Source of the DNA: Gorsachius magnificus
Lineage: Eukaryota > Chordata > Aves > Pelecaniformes > Ardeidae
DNA length: 64,000 nucleotides
Assembly (NCBI GenBank): GCA_034008185.1
Contig: CM067084.1
Coordinates: 62,200,599 to 62,264,598 of the forward strand
Reading direction: 5' to 3'
Made by a program: the position numbers and the translations under genes
In this document: positions 1 to 10,349 of the stretch, one piece after another
How the letters are laid out: each line of letters starts with the position of its first letter
Position numbering within the stretch: position 1 is the first letter of the stretch
The notes under the pieces: model-generated
Told to the model about the DNA's origin: nothing
Databases searched by the model: none
What the model saw: the letters and a program-made list of their open reading frames with translations, nothing else

Positions 1-3000
1 GCACAAGGGGAGGGCAAGCTCTTGTGGTGGAAGGAAGCTCTAGGTGGCCTTACAGAGAAGGGGCAAAACACCTCCATTCCTCCACAGAGCAAGGCTGACA
101 GCTCAGGACTGACATTCCCCTCCTGAGGTCATTTTGCAAGTATGTCAAAAGGAGAGGAAGCAACATACTCAAACTGTGATGAAGATGACAGTAATACCGC
201 ATCTGGTTTTCATTCAACAACCTTTTACTTTAAAAGGCATAAACATATCTGCAGTCAGAGACAGTATCTCAAGCCTACCTCCTCCCAGATGTATTTTCTC
301 AGTCTGCGGTGACAGATTCAAGCTTTTTTCCCCCCAATGTTTCCTATCCTAGAGATACCATTTTTTTCACACACTAGTCCAGGTTCAGCAAGATAAGCTC
401 CTTAGCACCAGGTACTCTGCAGCGAAAGACGGGAAGGACAAGCTTTGCCTACCAATAGTGAGGTGATCCGTGGATCTGGACCTACTCCTCAAGTGATCAT
501 GTACTCCACTGCACAAGCTACTATATCAAGAAAAGAGCAGCACTGTTTCAAATGGGAAAAAATAAACCAAGCTCTGGTCACTCTGGGCAACTTACCTGTG
601 CTCAAAAAGAGGTTGGACTCCCTGGAGCTACAGAGGTCTTGCCAACCTTGCAGCTCCAGCTAGGTGGGCCCTGGAGGGTGCTCCAAAATTGTGAATGTTC
701 CTGCACTTAGATGAAATTTAGCCCATGGTATGTAGCATCGTGGAAAAAGTAGGACCCTGCGTGTCTGGTACAGGCCTGTGAATACTCTCCAGGCAGCCAG
801 CTGCCTAACCCTGAGGAAGAGTACAGGTAAAACCAGAAGTTTACATGAGATTATCTTCAAGCAAAGAAAGGTTGTTGGGGAACTGCCTGTTTCTTAGAGG
901 TTACAGTAGTAAAAATCCATACTAAAAATTTAGCGTACACCTTTCAGCACTATCTTCTAATCAAGCTCCAGTAGATATTTATACTACTGCGTAAAAGTAT
1001 TTCACATTTAGAAGATCCTTTTGCTGGCATGTACACAGAATTTCTTGGACTGCTGTACTGATTAGAATATAATTTCTATATTGGGGATCATTAGAAAAAT
1101 TAAAACAGTGTCTCCTGTAAAATTAAACACAAGCTGCATGGGGAATCTGTACAGCCCTGTTCTCACTTTAGAGTTTGGCAATAACACTCAGCCCTTTGGG
1201 CCAATATCTGTGTAATCTAGATGTATTATTATTATTTCTGAACTGTCTATAACACTGGTATCTATGCACTGAAGTTTGCCAAGAGTCTTAACTCCCAAAG
1301 AAATGCCTTTCAAAAACTATCCAAAAAATTATCTTTTCTACTACATTCTAAACTGTAGCATACACTTAAAAAGGTCACGTTTTGAAAGTTTGCATGGGAT
1401 ACACTCCACACAGCAGACATCAAGAGGAGCAAGGCATTACTTCACCTTATTACTGCCTGTACAGAGGCATTCAAACTAATTAAAAACATGAGAACTTTTA
1501 AAGAAAAATCATGTCCTGCTCTGCTTCTGAGTCACCAGGGATAAGAACACCCAGTTTTCTGCCCACTAGTTTTAAGTTTAGCATCAGCAAAATCTTTGCT
1601 CCATCATAGATCTAAAAATGAAAATCTGTCCTTTTCCAGAATACAGTATTCCTGTCCTTTTATTGGACGTTTTAATCTCTTACAAAGTCTTTTTTTTTTT
1701 TTTGTTCCCCCTCGTCCTCTGAATCAGAACCAGAGATCTGGGAAAATTCTATCAAACTAAGTTCATCTTTAAGATAATACTTTTAATCAAGATTTTCTCC
1801 AGATTGGTAAGCACTACAGCTTTCAGCCTGTGATAAGGCAGACTGTCTTTGACAGGATTACAGGAACCATGTCTAAATTATGCTTCTCTATGAAGTAGTC
1901 TTGGACTGCCACGTTCTCTCTGATCCAAATTCCCATGAGCCAAAAATGTTGGATTTGGCAAGTTTGCAGTTACACATGGCCTCCAGCTGTTCTATGATAG
2001 GTTAGGAAATAAACTGGCCTCCAGCCAGCCCAAGGGATTCATATCAAAAGCGATGTAGTAAGTATTATATGTGTGCAAATGTAAACATTCACATTTTATT
2101 CCCCTTTTCTCAGCAGTCCACAGATAATTTTCATATTACTAATAGAACAGAAAATAATGGCCGGGACTTGAAAAAGAAAAGGATATATTTAACTCAAGCT
2201 GAGAACTATATGAAGTCTTCAGCATTAAGCACAGCCTCCTAACAAGCATATACAAAAATTATAGCTATTCCACAGTTTAAGCAACATGTACATATTTCTC
2301 ATCCAGAAATAGTGGTTCAGAAGAAAGTGAGCATTCATTAACAAAGGTATAAGCAGTTGTATTTTGGTTTGAAATTTAGCAGTAGCTTAATGGTATTTCT
2401 CAATCTTTTAAAGCCACACATACATTACAGGAAATCGTGTGCATTTTGTTATGGGATATTAGAGTGAGTTCAGCGATACAATTTAGTGACAGGATGTATG
2501 GTCAGTTAAAAAAAAACCTTTTAAACCTTTTAAAATGAAATAAAAGTGTCCATAATCAGCACAGAAATGAAAATCCATCCATTATCCACTGATCCTTATC
2601 ACCAAAAGGCACTATAAATGTCACCTAATAAAAGGCCAAGAACGATGCTCTCAGGCATGCTGTTTCTGAAGCAGAAAAAACAGTTAGATACAGAAACCAT
2701 CCGAACAGGACTCACAAGATTATATTCAAACCAATTTGATACTTAAGCAGAACGTATGGCATCAGTTCTTAAATGAAACAATCATACAGAGTGATAAATG
2801 GTATCAGAGAGATGACTAAACAGACTAAAAAGTCTAGAAAAGGAAGTCAGTAATTGCATTAGTGCTTTTCGCTAGTAAATCACTGTAAGAATCTAAGCAG
2901 ATCTTACCATAGTAGTGATTTTGTTAGAATCAGCATGGACCAAGACAATGATATACAATGAAGGAACTGCACTTCATAAAACTTTTGACAAACAACAATA

Positions 3001-3518
3001 TTCTGAGACTGATATGTGCCTTGAATGTAACTGGCTACATTTCAGTAAGATTAAATTTTTATTAAAAGCCTTTTCCTCCTTTTTTTTTCCCCTATTGTGA
3101 AGGTTTGTATACCTTACTGTTGTGACACAGTTCTTTTCACTAGAGAAAAAATAAAAAGGCTTAAGAAAAAATGACCTAATAATAATTATTTGCATTTCCA
3201 ATAATAAAAGATGCAATTTGAAAAGTATTTGTATCCCTTCTTACATAGCCCAGTTGAGATTATGCTAAACATTATATCGACAAATGGTGAGATATAAACC
3301 TGGCCCTAAGAGTTTACAGAATAAAGGAGAGGTATCAGGGACTACAGTAAGTCTGTAAGTGGCAGCTATTAAGTTTCTACCAGAGATTTCACTACTGCTG
3401 TTGACATCATGTAGAGAGTATTACAGAGGCTTCATTAGTATGCTGCTGGCTAGGACAGAGTCTTAAAATGGATTCCAGGATCCTAGGATATCTAGGATGA
3501 CATAATTAAGATATACAG
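1..3518. other. Unannotated AT-rich DNA, no gene seen
   Basis: Short open frames of 60-80 codons occur on both strands, but none has a recognisable domain, exon boundaries or supporting context, so I treat them as chance. No LTR ends, LINE motifs or SINE boxes were recognised. A short TTATTATTATT run near 1225-1240 could be the tail of a worn SINE, but nothing upstream supports that. Confidence 0.6.
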
Positions 3519-3520
3519 AG

Positions 3521-3543
3521 AAAAAAAAAAAAGGGGGGGGGGG
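3521..3543 (+). repeat. A12-G11 homopurine tract
   Basis: Twelve A residues run directly into eleven G residues, giving a pure purine strand of 23 bases. It lies about 40 bp upstream of the left target duplication of solo LTR 1. Such tracts are unstable and prone to assembly or read error; the G run could form quadruplex or triplex structure. No function is implied. Confidence 0.9.
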
Positions 3544-3580
3544 AAATAGTCTATTCACACTCTCACACATATTTGGGTAC

Positions 3581-3585
3581 CCTGG
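3581..3585. repeat. Target-site duplication, left copy (solo LTR 1)
   Basis: CCTGG immediately precedes the LTR's first TGT and is repeated exactly right after its final ACA at 4184-4188. The bases beyond the five do not match, so the duplication is 5 bp. Confidence 0.85.
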
Positions 3586-3714
3586 TGTCATGGTTTAACC
3601 CCAGCTGGCAACCGAGCCCCACACAACCGCTTGCCCACTCCCTCCTGTTGGGATGGAGGAGAGAATTGGAAGGGTAAAAGTGAGAAAACTTGTGATAAAG
3701 ACAGACAAAGGCAG

Positions 3715-3720
3715 TTTAAT
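3715..3720 (-). terminator. Polyadenylation signal ATTAAA of solo LTR 1
   Basis: The plus strand reads TTTAAT inside the LTR, which is ATTAAA on the minus strand. It lies downstream of the TATA-like box in the same orientation, where the end of the R region is expected. Solo LTR 2 has the same signal at the matching place. Confidence 0.6.
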
Positions 3721-3900
3721 AGGTAAAGCAAAAGCCTTGCACGCAAGCAAAGCAAAACAAGGAATTCATTCACTGCTTCCCATGGGCAGGCAGGTGCTCA
3801 GCCATCCCCAGGAAAGCAGGGCTCCATCACGCATAATTGTTACTTGGGAAGACAAACGCCATCGCTCTTGAACATCCCCCCTTCCTTCTTCTTCTCCCAG

Positions 3901-3924
3901 CTCTATATGCTGAGCATGACATCA
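3901..3924 (-). promoter_or_regulatory. LTR 1 core promoter: TATA-like box and decayed CRE
   Basis: On the minus strand CATATAGAG (3901-3909) is preceded by TGATGTCA (3917-3924). The avian family versions I remember have CATATAAAG and a perfect CRE, TGACGTCA, here. Both boxes would therefore carry substitutions: A to G in the TATA box and loss of the CpG in the CRE. The promoter is probably weak or dead. Confidence 0.5.
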
Positions 3925-4284
3925 TATGGTGTGGGATATCCCTTTGGTCAGTTGGGATCAGCTGTCCCACCTGTGGCCCCTCTCAGGTTCTTGTGCCCCC
4001 CCAGCCTCCTCACTGGTGGGGTGGGGTGAGGAGCAGAAAAGGCCTTGACTCTATATAAGCCTTGCTCAGCAGTAACTAAAACATCCCTGTGGTATCAACA
4101 TTGTTTCCAGCACCAATCCAAAACATAGCATCATACTAGCTACTATGAAGAAAATTAACTCTATCCCAGCCAAAACCAGCACACCTGGGCACTCCGAGCA
4201 CTGCACACTGCCTGCGAATCAGGGGAATCAAGAGATTGGGACCCTGCCAAGTGCCACAGCACCCACGCACAGATCAGCTTAAAC

Positions 4285-4370
4285 ATAGCCTAAGTGACTT
4301 GTTTGACACCAGAAAAAAAGTTAGGGATCATTCTGGAGGAGAATCAAGGATTCCTAGCTCCTGGCCAAAA
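4285..4370 (-). mobile_element. MIR/CORE-type SINE relic, tRNA-side half
   Basis: The stretch containing TAAGTGACTTG (4291-4301), then ACACCAGAAAAAAAG and GAGAATCAAGGATTCCTAG, follows the order of the reverse complement of the 5' half of amniote MIR-type SINEs (AAGTGACTTGCCCAAGG, then CACAG, then GAACCCAGGAGTCC). The match is degenerate and has no visible CORE half or tail, so this is a fragment. It lies about 100 bp from solo LTR 1. Confidence 0.5.
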
Positions 4371-4375
4371 GACTG

Positions 4376-7300
4376 TACAGATTTATATTGTTAAAGCTGA
4401 CTGCGAAGAAAATGAATATGCAGTTTAGGAGTATCACAGAAGTGTGTGGAAGTAGAGAACCTCCTAGCACAATCAGTGTGTTACCAGATGCTCAAGCAGG
4501 CTCTGGCTGTACTTCGCAAGGAATGTTATGCTACCTCCCTTAATAGATTTACCTTCTGATCAGTAATAAAGAATTTGCTTTCCTCAAAAGGCCAGGAAGA
4601 CTAGAAGCAAAACACCTTTGTGTGTACTCAAAGGCAAAGGAAGCACATGGAGCTTTAGCTGATTAGCGATTACAAGATTAGCCCTGGGAGAAAAAATTCT
4701 GTAAGATTTATAACAGGAAAGCACTTTTATAGGCCTTTGTGGGCCATCTGGTAAAATTTAACAGAAAATTATGCTTGCATCATAGAATCCTTTGCTGGCA
4801 CTTTCCATTACATCTAGGGCTTTTTCTGTCTCCACACATTTTGCTGACACAAGGATTCCCTGGGTGAAAGAATGAGCACTACACTCATTATAATGGGCAA
4901 CTTCTCTCCACTCTTTCATTCTGTCACTGGAAACAAAGTAGTGACACTAAAAAAGGACATTTTGGGCCATTTACTGGCAAGAGATTATGCAATTCTGTTC
5001 CTTCCTTAACCTATGGGGCAATGCGCACTGCACATCAAATATGCCCTATGGCTTCTTTGCTGTCCCCTTTACCAGACTCTTCAGAAAAACCCAAAGGCAT
5101 GGTATTCCCATTACTTGTGTCCATAGGAGAGCAGACTATCGCAAGCTAACCTGCATTTTCAGTACCTGAAACTCTGCTTCTTTTTCCTCTCCTTCAAACT
5201 AAAGCCTTTCCTTCCTGCTCCCTGCTTGAGACCAGTTTCTCATAGGAGACCTAGTTTGGCACAGCAGTGCAGTAAAAAAGGCATCATGATAGATTCTCCA
5301 TGACGTAAATTAGAGTGCTGCAGTCCAATCACATCCCCATCAAGGTCCTCAAATGAAACCTCCCACTGAGATAGAAGCTATTGGATTTCCATCTGCGTGT
5401 CTCTTGCTGTCGGTGGCTATTGTTTAAGTAAACATTGGTTTGTATTACTTTCCTTTTTTTTTTATTCAATACATGTTGATGCCTGGTTAAAAGGAAAGAA
5501 AATTGCAGTATTAAAAGACTAGTATTTTCAGCGTCTTGTGATGTAAATTGCTAATTTAAAACCCAAAATATTGTTAAAGTGTCTTTATTTAATAGCAGAC
5601 GATTGCAAGCTGTAATTTGCAAGCTGTAGTTGCAGATGGCAATGTTTTTCTCTCTTTTCAGCAGTACGGTACAGTATTTACTGCAGTGATCTGCAGACAA
5701 TGACATACCAACTGCGAAAGAAATGCTCAGGGGTAATACAAACTATCAGGATTCCCATGAGGTCCAGCATGTGAGGTACCTGCCACTAAAGCATGAAATT
5801 TAGATGCCAATTAAAATGTTAAAATCTCTTACCTGGTCTCAAACACCAACTCTTTGCAATATACATTTTTAGTACTTCCAATTGCCAAGTATGTTTCTAA
5901 TACAAAACAACAGCACTTGTTTTCTTTCCTGATTTTTAATCCCTTTGGATTGGACACACTTATTTTCCAATTCAGACCTGGAGGCCCAAGTCTGGATTTG
6001 CAACTGACAGCTACCATCTGGACCACACTAGCAGAAAGGGTTGTATGGGATCTGGCACATGTCTAGCATGCCGTTCCACTTTCTGTACATAAGGACATGC
6101 CAAAATACCAAGCATGTAGCTTATCTTGCATGTATTAAAAAAAATCTTTGCCTTTTATTTCATTTTGTTAAACAACTCATTAATGTTTATTTTTCAAGAG
6201 AAAAATTATTTAACATTGTCTATTTAACAGCATTGGATAAAACATTTAAATACTGTATTCTGTAGTGCCATCTAGGGGATTTAAAACCTGGAATAAAGTG
6301 CTCATCTGATAAAGAAACAATAAACACTAAGAAATCAGCTATGACTGCTAGGGCAATTTCTTATGTATATCTAGTGTTTTGGATTACTTTTTCCTGTTAC
6401 AATAGGAATATGAACAAGGTCACACATATAGCATTATATCTGTAGAATCCATAAATAGGAGGAGATGTATTGTGCTATACTTCTGCTTTATAGCCCAATA
6501 ATTCACAAAAGCAATCTTAAAAAAAAAAATATCCCAAATAAAATCAGGGTCATGCTCTGAAACAGGATCTAGAAAAAATTTCTAGCTTTAGTTCAGTTAA
6601 CAGGAAATATATAGGATTTGTGTGCACTAAAGATATTTATAAATAGATTAGACATGTTATTATATAAAATTACAGGAAACTGAAATAAAACAGGAGAGCT
6701 ACTGGCACTTTCTTCAACACTCAACCTAATTCAGATTTTTTTTACCTTAAGTTTCCTGAACCAGATGCCATTACATAGTAATTTCCAATGCATCACTGAG
6801 CAAATTGTTAGAAACTATTCATTTTGTATCATACTCATAGCTAGAATGATCTATAAGCTCTTTGATCACATTTGCATTCTTTGTTCTTAAAGAAACCAAC
6901 TATAACAAGTTCACACATTAAATAAGTGATCATTCTGAGGGAAACGCAGAGCAAAAATCAGAGACTATAAAAACCAGAGAACTTCTGGTTCTATCTTCAC
7001 TCAGACCACAGAAACGGTTCATTAGTTCATACCAACACATAACAAGAGATATCTTTGGATCATCAACAGGCATCAGCTGCCAAAACCATTGAAATTGTAT
7101 AATTTACACAGGAAGAGAGCCTGCTTACACTCTCACATGATCTTGCATTTTTTCATAGTCCCAGTAACAGATCAGCTTCCAACCAGCAGCATGAGAGACA
7201 GGATCGCTACTTTGCTTATCTATCTCCAAACCTCGCATTTTGACATTCTGTCTGGAAACCATGTGCATTAAACTTACAATGATGTGCTGAAAACTATTTG

Positions 7301-7927
7301 TTCATAAGGGTAAGATTTGAAAAGCACCTAAAAAGTGTCCTGAGAACACATATACAATGGCTTTAGATGTGCCCTTTTTTTTGGAGCTATTTTAGGCAGT
7401 TGTCAGCCTTTGATCCTGAGAGTAGCTTCCATATTCAGCTGATTGCCCCCAGCTCCCCCATCCTCTCACTGCCAACTGTCATCTAGATGCATTATCCTTT
7501 ACATCCTCCAGTCACCCACTCTACATGAAAAAACCCCACATTCCTCCCTTCTCGCTTCCCTAGCCCATGCTCCTGTATCTTCTTCTCCACATTTTTTACC
7601 ACATTGCATCAACCCAGTGCCTGCCAAGACCTCTACCTGTGCTCCCACTTGGAAGGACAAATTGCAACACTGCCTTGGGCACTTGAGAGCGCGTAAGGGA
7701 GCAGGCAGTGGAGCCAGGCTGTTACTATGCATCTTCTGATCAATAGTAATTGTAGTTTATTGGGCCCTTGCCCAATACAGATCAACAGGTATACCATAAC
7801 TTAATGAAAGGAGAGGCAGAAGGCTCCAAATGCATGTTCCCATAGGAGGTCATTCTACTATCTGTACTTAACCCACAACACTCTAAAAGGGATCTATAAG
7901 GGACAATGCAGTATCTGAAACGTCGAC
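4376..7927. other. No gene or element recognised
   Basis: AT-rich sequence with scattered frames under 100 codons. The stretch at about 7440-7740 is pyrimidine-rich on the plus strand and therefore open in two frames (98 and 77 codons on opposite strands), but it has no domain or splice context. An AG acceptor-like run at about 5650-5662 (TTTTCTCTCTTTTCAG) has no donor downstream of a plausible exon. Confidence 0.55.
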
Positions 7928-7929
7928 TC

Positions 7930-8923
7930 AGTTAAGCGATGTTAGATCTGCTGCTGCCTGCCCCAGCAGCTCCAGCTCAGAACCCTCCTGCCCAGCTGCT
8001 GGAGCCCAGCCCAATGCCCGGGGAGCTGGGTCTCTGTCCAGGCTGAGGGACACTGCTGCTGCTTTCCCGATTGCAAGTTCAACCAGGAACAAACACACAC
8101 ACATGCATGCGTGCATACACAGGACACTGACACCGCTGGTCACACAGACAAGGCACTGCCTTCAACAGCACCTGCGTACAGAACTCATAAAACATCAGCC
8201 CAGACAACCAAGTCCCCTCCTCCTCTTTGGCTGGTAGAGACAGGAGGTCACTAGTGCAGGCACACACGTGACACACTCTAAATTCACAAGCACACACACA
8301 TCCACAGATCCCTCAAGTACCAGCACAGCCCCTCTGTCTATCCAGCACCCCTACCTGCATCCTGAGTCCCCTCACCTGCCTCATGGGTCCCCTAGATGCC
8401 ACCTACTCCAGCTTGATGCTCACTAACAAACATACACACACACACTCACACAGTCACCCTGCATGCACACCACATTTGCAAGTCCCCTTGGGTGTACCAG
8501 CACAGGCCCTCTGCCCACCTAATACCCCAGCCCAGACCCAAGGGCCCCCTCCTCACTGTCTGTGCCAGCTTAAGGTTTGCTAGCAAATACACGCACACAC
8601 CCCCCACACACCCGGTTTGGGTATCCCGCCTTAGCAGCTGGAAGTTTAAGGGGCCCCCCCCACCAGTGCTGAGCCCGCACTTGCCTCACTCACACCAGTA
8701 GCTGGGAACACACGCTATTCCCGCCTTAGCAGCTGGAAGTTTAAGATCCCCCAGTCACTCCAGTGGGTGGCACAGTGACCCCACTGGCTCCAGTAGCTGA
8801 CCACAAGGCCGCAGGCCCCCACACCCCTGGTCTGACTCCAGTAGCTAGCGCAAAACCCGCTGACAAACATACAGGTCTCACCAGTAACTGGCATTTAATC
8901 CTTGCAACACGCATACGCTCAGG
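7930..8923 (-). mobile_element. ERV-like leader or LTR sequence with imperfect tandem repeats, left part
   Basis: GC- and CA-rich sequence very unlike its AT-rich surroundings. It holds imperfect units of about 155-176 bp: TACCAGCACAG recurs at 8319 and 8495, and the CTAACAAACATACACAC / CTAGCAAATACACGCAC blocks recur at about 8422 and 8579. A 26-base block (CCCGCC through TTTAAG) recurs exactly at about 8625 and 8720, and CCAGTAGCTG-like words recur at 8695, 8790, 8838 and 8881. It runs into solo LTR 2 and resumes at 9514, so it is older than that LTR. Its minus orientation and ERV origin are inferred from the polyadenylation signal at 9549 and loose resemblance to avian ERV 5' regions. Confidence 0.45.
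8622..8745. repeat. Exact 26-base direct repeat, 95 bp apart
   Basis: The block from CCCGCCTTAGCAG through GAAGTTTAAG occurs at about 8625-8650 and again at about 8720-8745. It is one of several nested repeat periods in this block and suggests recent local duplication within an otherwise diverged element. Confidence 0.85.
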
Positions 8924-9060
8924 ATAGATGTCGTGGTTTAACCCGGCTGGCAACTCAGCACCACGCAGCCGCTCGTTCACTCCCCCCCCTCCCTCAGTGG
9001 GATGGGGGAGAGAATCGGGAAGGGGAAAAAGGTTAGAGCCGAGGGCTGAGATAAAGACAG

Positions 9061-9066
9061 TTTAAT
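9061..9066 (-). terminator. Polyadenylation signal ATTAAA of solo LTR 2
   Basis: TTTAAT on the plus strand, embedded in AAAGACAGTTTAATAAG, corresponds to the same position in solo LTR 1 (3715-3720). This supports minus-strand orientation for both. Confidence 0.6.
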
Positions 9067-9223
9067 AAGAGAAAATAATAATAATAGTAATAATGAGAAT
9101 GATAACAAAATATACAGAATATACAAAACGAATGATGCACAATGCAATTGCTCACCACCCGCCGACCGATGCCCAGCCCGTCCTGAGCAGCGATCAGTAC
9201 CCGAGCAGTGATCACTCCTCCCG

Positions 9224-9258
9224 CGACCGACCGACCGACCAACTAAACCCCCCCCCCC
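9224..9258. repeat. (CGAC)4 followed by a C11 run
   Basis: Four CGAC units (9224-9239) are followed by CAACTAAA and eleven C residues (9248-9258), inside solo LTR 2. CpG-rich microsatellites rarely survive long in methylated vertebrate DNA, so this suggests the LTR is fairly young. C runs are error-prone in sequencing. Confidence 0.85.
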
Positions 9259-9508
9259 AAGCATGACATTATATGGTATGGAATAGCTCTTTGGACAGTT
9301 TGGGTCCTAGCTGTGCTGTACTCCCAGCTTGTTATGCCCCTGGCCGAGCAGGAGAAGCTCAAAAAGTCCTTGAACAGTCTGAGCACTACTTGGCAACAAC
9401 TAAAAACATCAGCGTGTTATCAACGTTCTTCTAGCACTAAATCCAAAGCACAGCACTATGTTAGCTTCTGTGAAGAAAATTAACTCTATCCCAGCCGAAA
9501 CCAGGACA

Positions 9509-10320
9509 ATAGAGAGCGAGGATACACAGAGAAATAGTTAAGAAGAGATTTAATAAGAAGACATAAGAAGATAGAACAGACTGCAGTGATCAAGCACAGG
9601 GCTTGGTCAGACAAGTGTACTGACCAGACCCATTTTGCAAGTGACCGGTCTCTTCTCCGCCTACCCACCTCTTTGCTCCTCCTTGCTCCACTTCCCCTGC
9701 ACGTCCCCCATGGGTCCATACAGCTCTATCCATTCCTGCATACCTCCTGGTCTGGGGTCCCCCTGGTTTACAATTTTATCCATTGCAAAGTCCAGGTCAA
9801 TCTTCCTGGAAGTGGCACCTGTGGTTTCTTGATGGCCCACCAATTAGTGTGAGTGGCGAGGTTTGTTTCTTGTCATTGTCTCCCTGTTTTGCTTTGTCAG
9901 GTCTGTGTCTTGGCATATTTTGGCTTCTGGCTTCCCCCTTTTCCCTTGAATTCCCAATTTACAAGGTCCTGGATCAGGTCCCCAGATAACCTCACTGGAA
10001 TAAACATTCTCACACTCTCACAGACCCTCATCAATTAGTGTGATTGACCAGCTTTGGTTCCCATCACTGCCTCCCTTATCATTTGTCGGTCAGGTTTGTC
10101 TCCCACTGTGTTCCTGTTTATGGCTTCCTCCTTTTCTGATTATCCCTTGCGGCATTGAAAAGGACCTTGACGAGATACCCCAGAGCCGCAGACACTCTCC
10201 TGCCATGCACCCTTGCAAATTCTGCCACCCCGTGAGAAGGCATACCAGAGGCTCTGCCTCCCCCATGCTGGCTGGTGTTGCTGATCCACCTGCCTGTTTT
10301 TCCTCACTTTCTTTGTGAAA
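9509..10320 (-). mobile_element. Older ERV-like sequence, right part, with LTR-like polyA signal
   Basis: This resumes the sequence interrupted by solo LTR 2: removing the LTR and one ATAGA joins CGCTCAGG-ATAGA to GAGCGAGG. A minus-strand ATTAAA (9549-9554) sits in AAGAGATTTAATAAGAAG, similar to R-region ends of avian LTRs. Further right is a 191-bp tandem duplication (9841-10222), as often seen in U3 enhancers. I could not find the outer TG/CA ends or a primer-binding site, so the boundaries and the LTR reading are tentative. Confidence 0.45.
9841..10222. repeat. Imperfect 191-bp tandem duplication
   Basis: Unit 1 starts CAATTAGTGTGAG at 9841 and unit 2 starts CAATTAGTGTGAT at 10032. Both then run through matching blocks: TTCC/TTGT-CATTGTCTCCCT versus CCCATCACTGCCTCCCT, GTCAGGT, TTTTGGCTTC versus TTATGGCTTC, CCTTTTC, and finally CACTCTC. 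The second unit has diverged by substitutions and small gaps. Confidence 0.75.
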
Positions 10321-10325
10321 CTGCG

Positions 10326-10347
10326 TTCATAGCTTATTCATAGCTTA
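10326..10347. repeat. Two-copy 11-bp tandem repeat
   Basis: TTCATAGCTTA occurs twice head to tail just beyond the right edge of the ERV-like block. It may mark that edge, but no matching sequence was found on the left side. Confidence 0.8.
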
Positions 10348-10349
10348 TT

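Larger units (their letters stand above)
3586..4183 (-). mobile_element. Solo LTR 1 of an avian endogenous retrovirus
   Basis: A 598-bp element begins TGTCATGG and ends CCAGCACA, and is flanked on both sides by the identical 5-bp duplication CCTGG (3581-3585 and 4184-4188). Complete ends plus a target duplication and no internal retroviral sequence mean a solo LTR, left by recombination between two LTRs of a provirus. Read on the minus strand it has a TATA-like CATATAGAG (3901-3909), then an ATTAAA polyadenylation signal (3715-3720), fixing the orientation. I recognise the sequence as an LTR family widespread in birds. A 5-bp duplication would suit a class III (ERVL-like) element, but that class assignment is inference. 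Confidence 0.9.
8929..9508 (-). mobile_element. Solo LTR 2, nested in an older ERV-like element
   Basis: This 580-bp element starts TGTCGTGG and ends CCAGGACA. The 5-bp sequence ATAGA sits on both sides (8924-8928 and 9509-9513), so the insertion is intact and solo. It shares both ends with solo LTR 1, including TGGTTTAACCC, GAGAATCGG, TTTAATAAG and, at the far end, AGAAAATTAACTCTATCCCAGCC. The middle (about 9068-9260) is different: AAT repeats, four CGAC units and C11 replace LTR 1's TATA region. The minus-strand ATTAAA is at 9061-9066. It is a sister subfamily of LTR 1; a 5-bp duplication again suits an ERVL-like integrase, by inference. Confidence 0.9.

Noticed and set aside
4778..4790. 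TCATAGAATCC resembling the terminal short repeat of CR1 on the minus strand
   Set aside because: The following sequence does not match the CR1 3' UTR order (no GGTTTGG..GGAAGGGACC block).
5649..5700. Acceptor-like TCTCTCTTTTCAG followed by a short open frame
   Set aside because: The frame stops after 13 codons and no GT donor precedes the stop, so it would only work as a terminal exon with no supporting 3' features.
8094..8110. CA microsatellite as an independent feature
   Set aside because: Only about five CA units and part of the larger tandem-repeat block; not informative alone.
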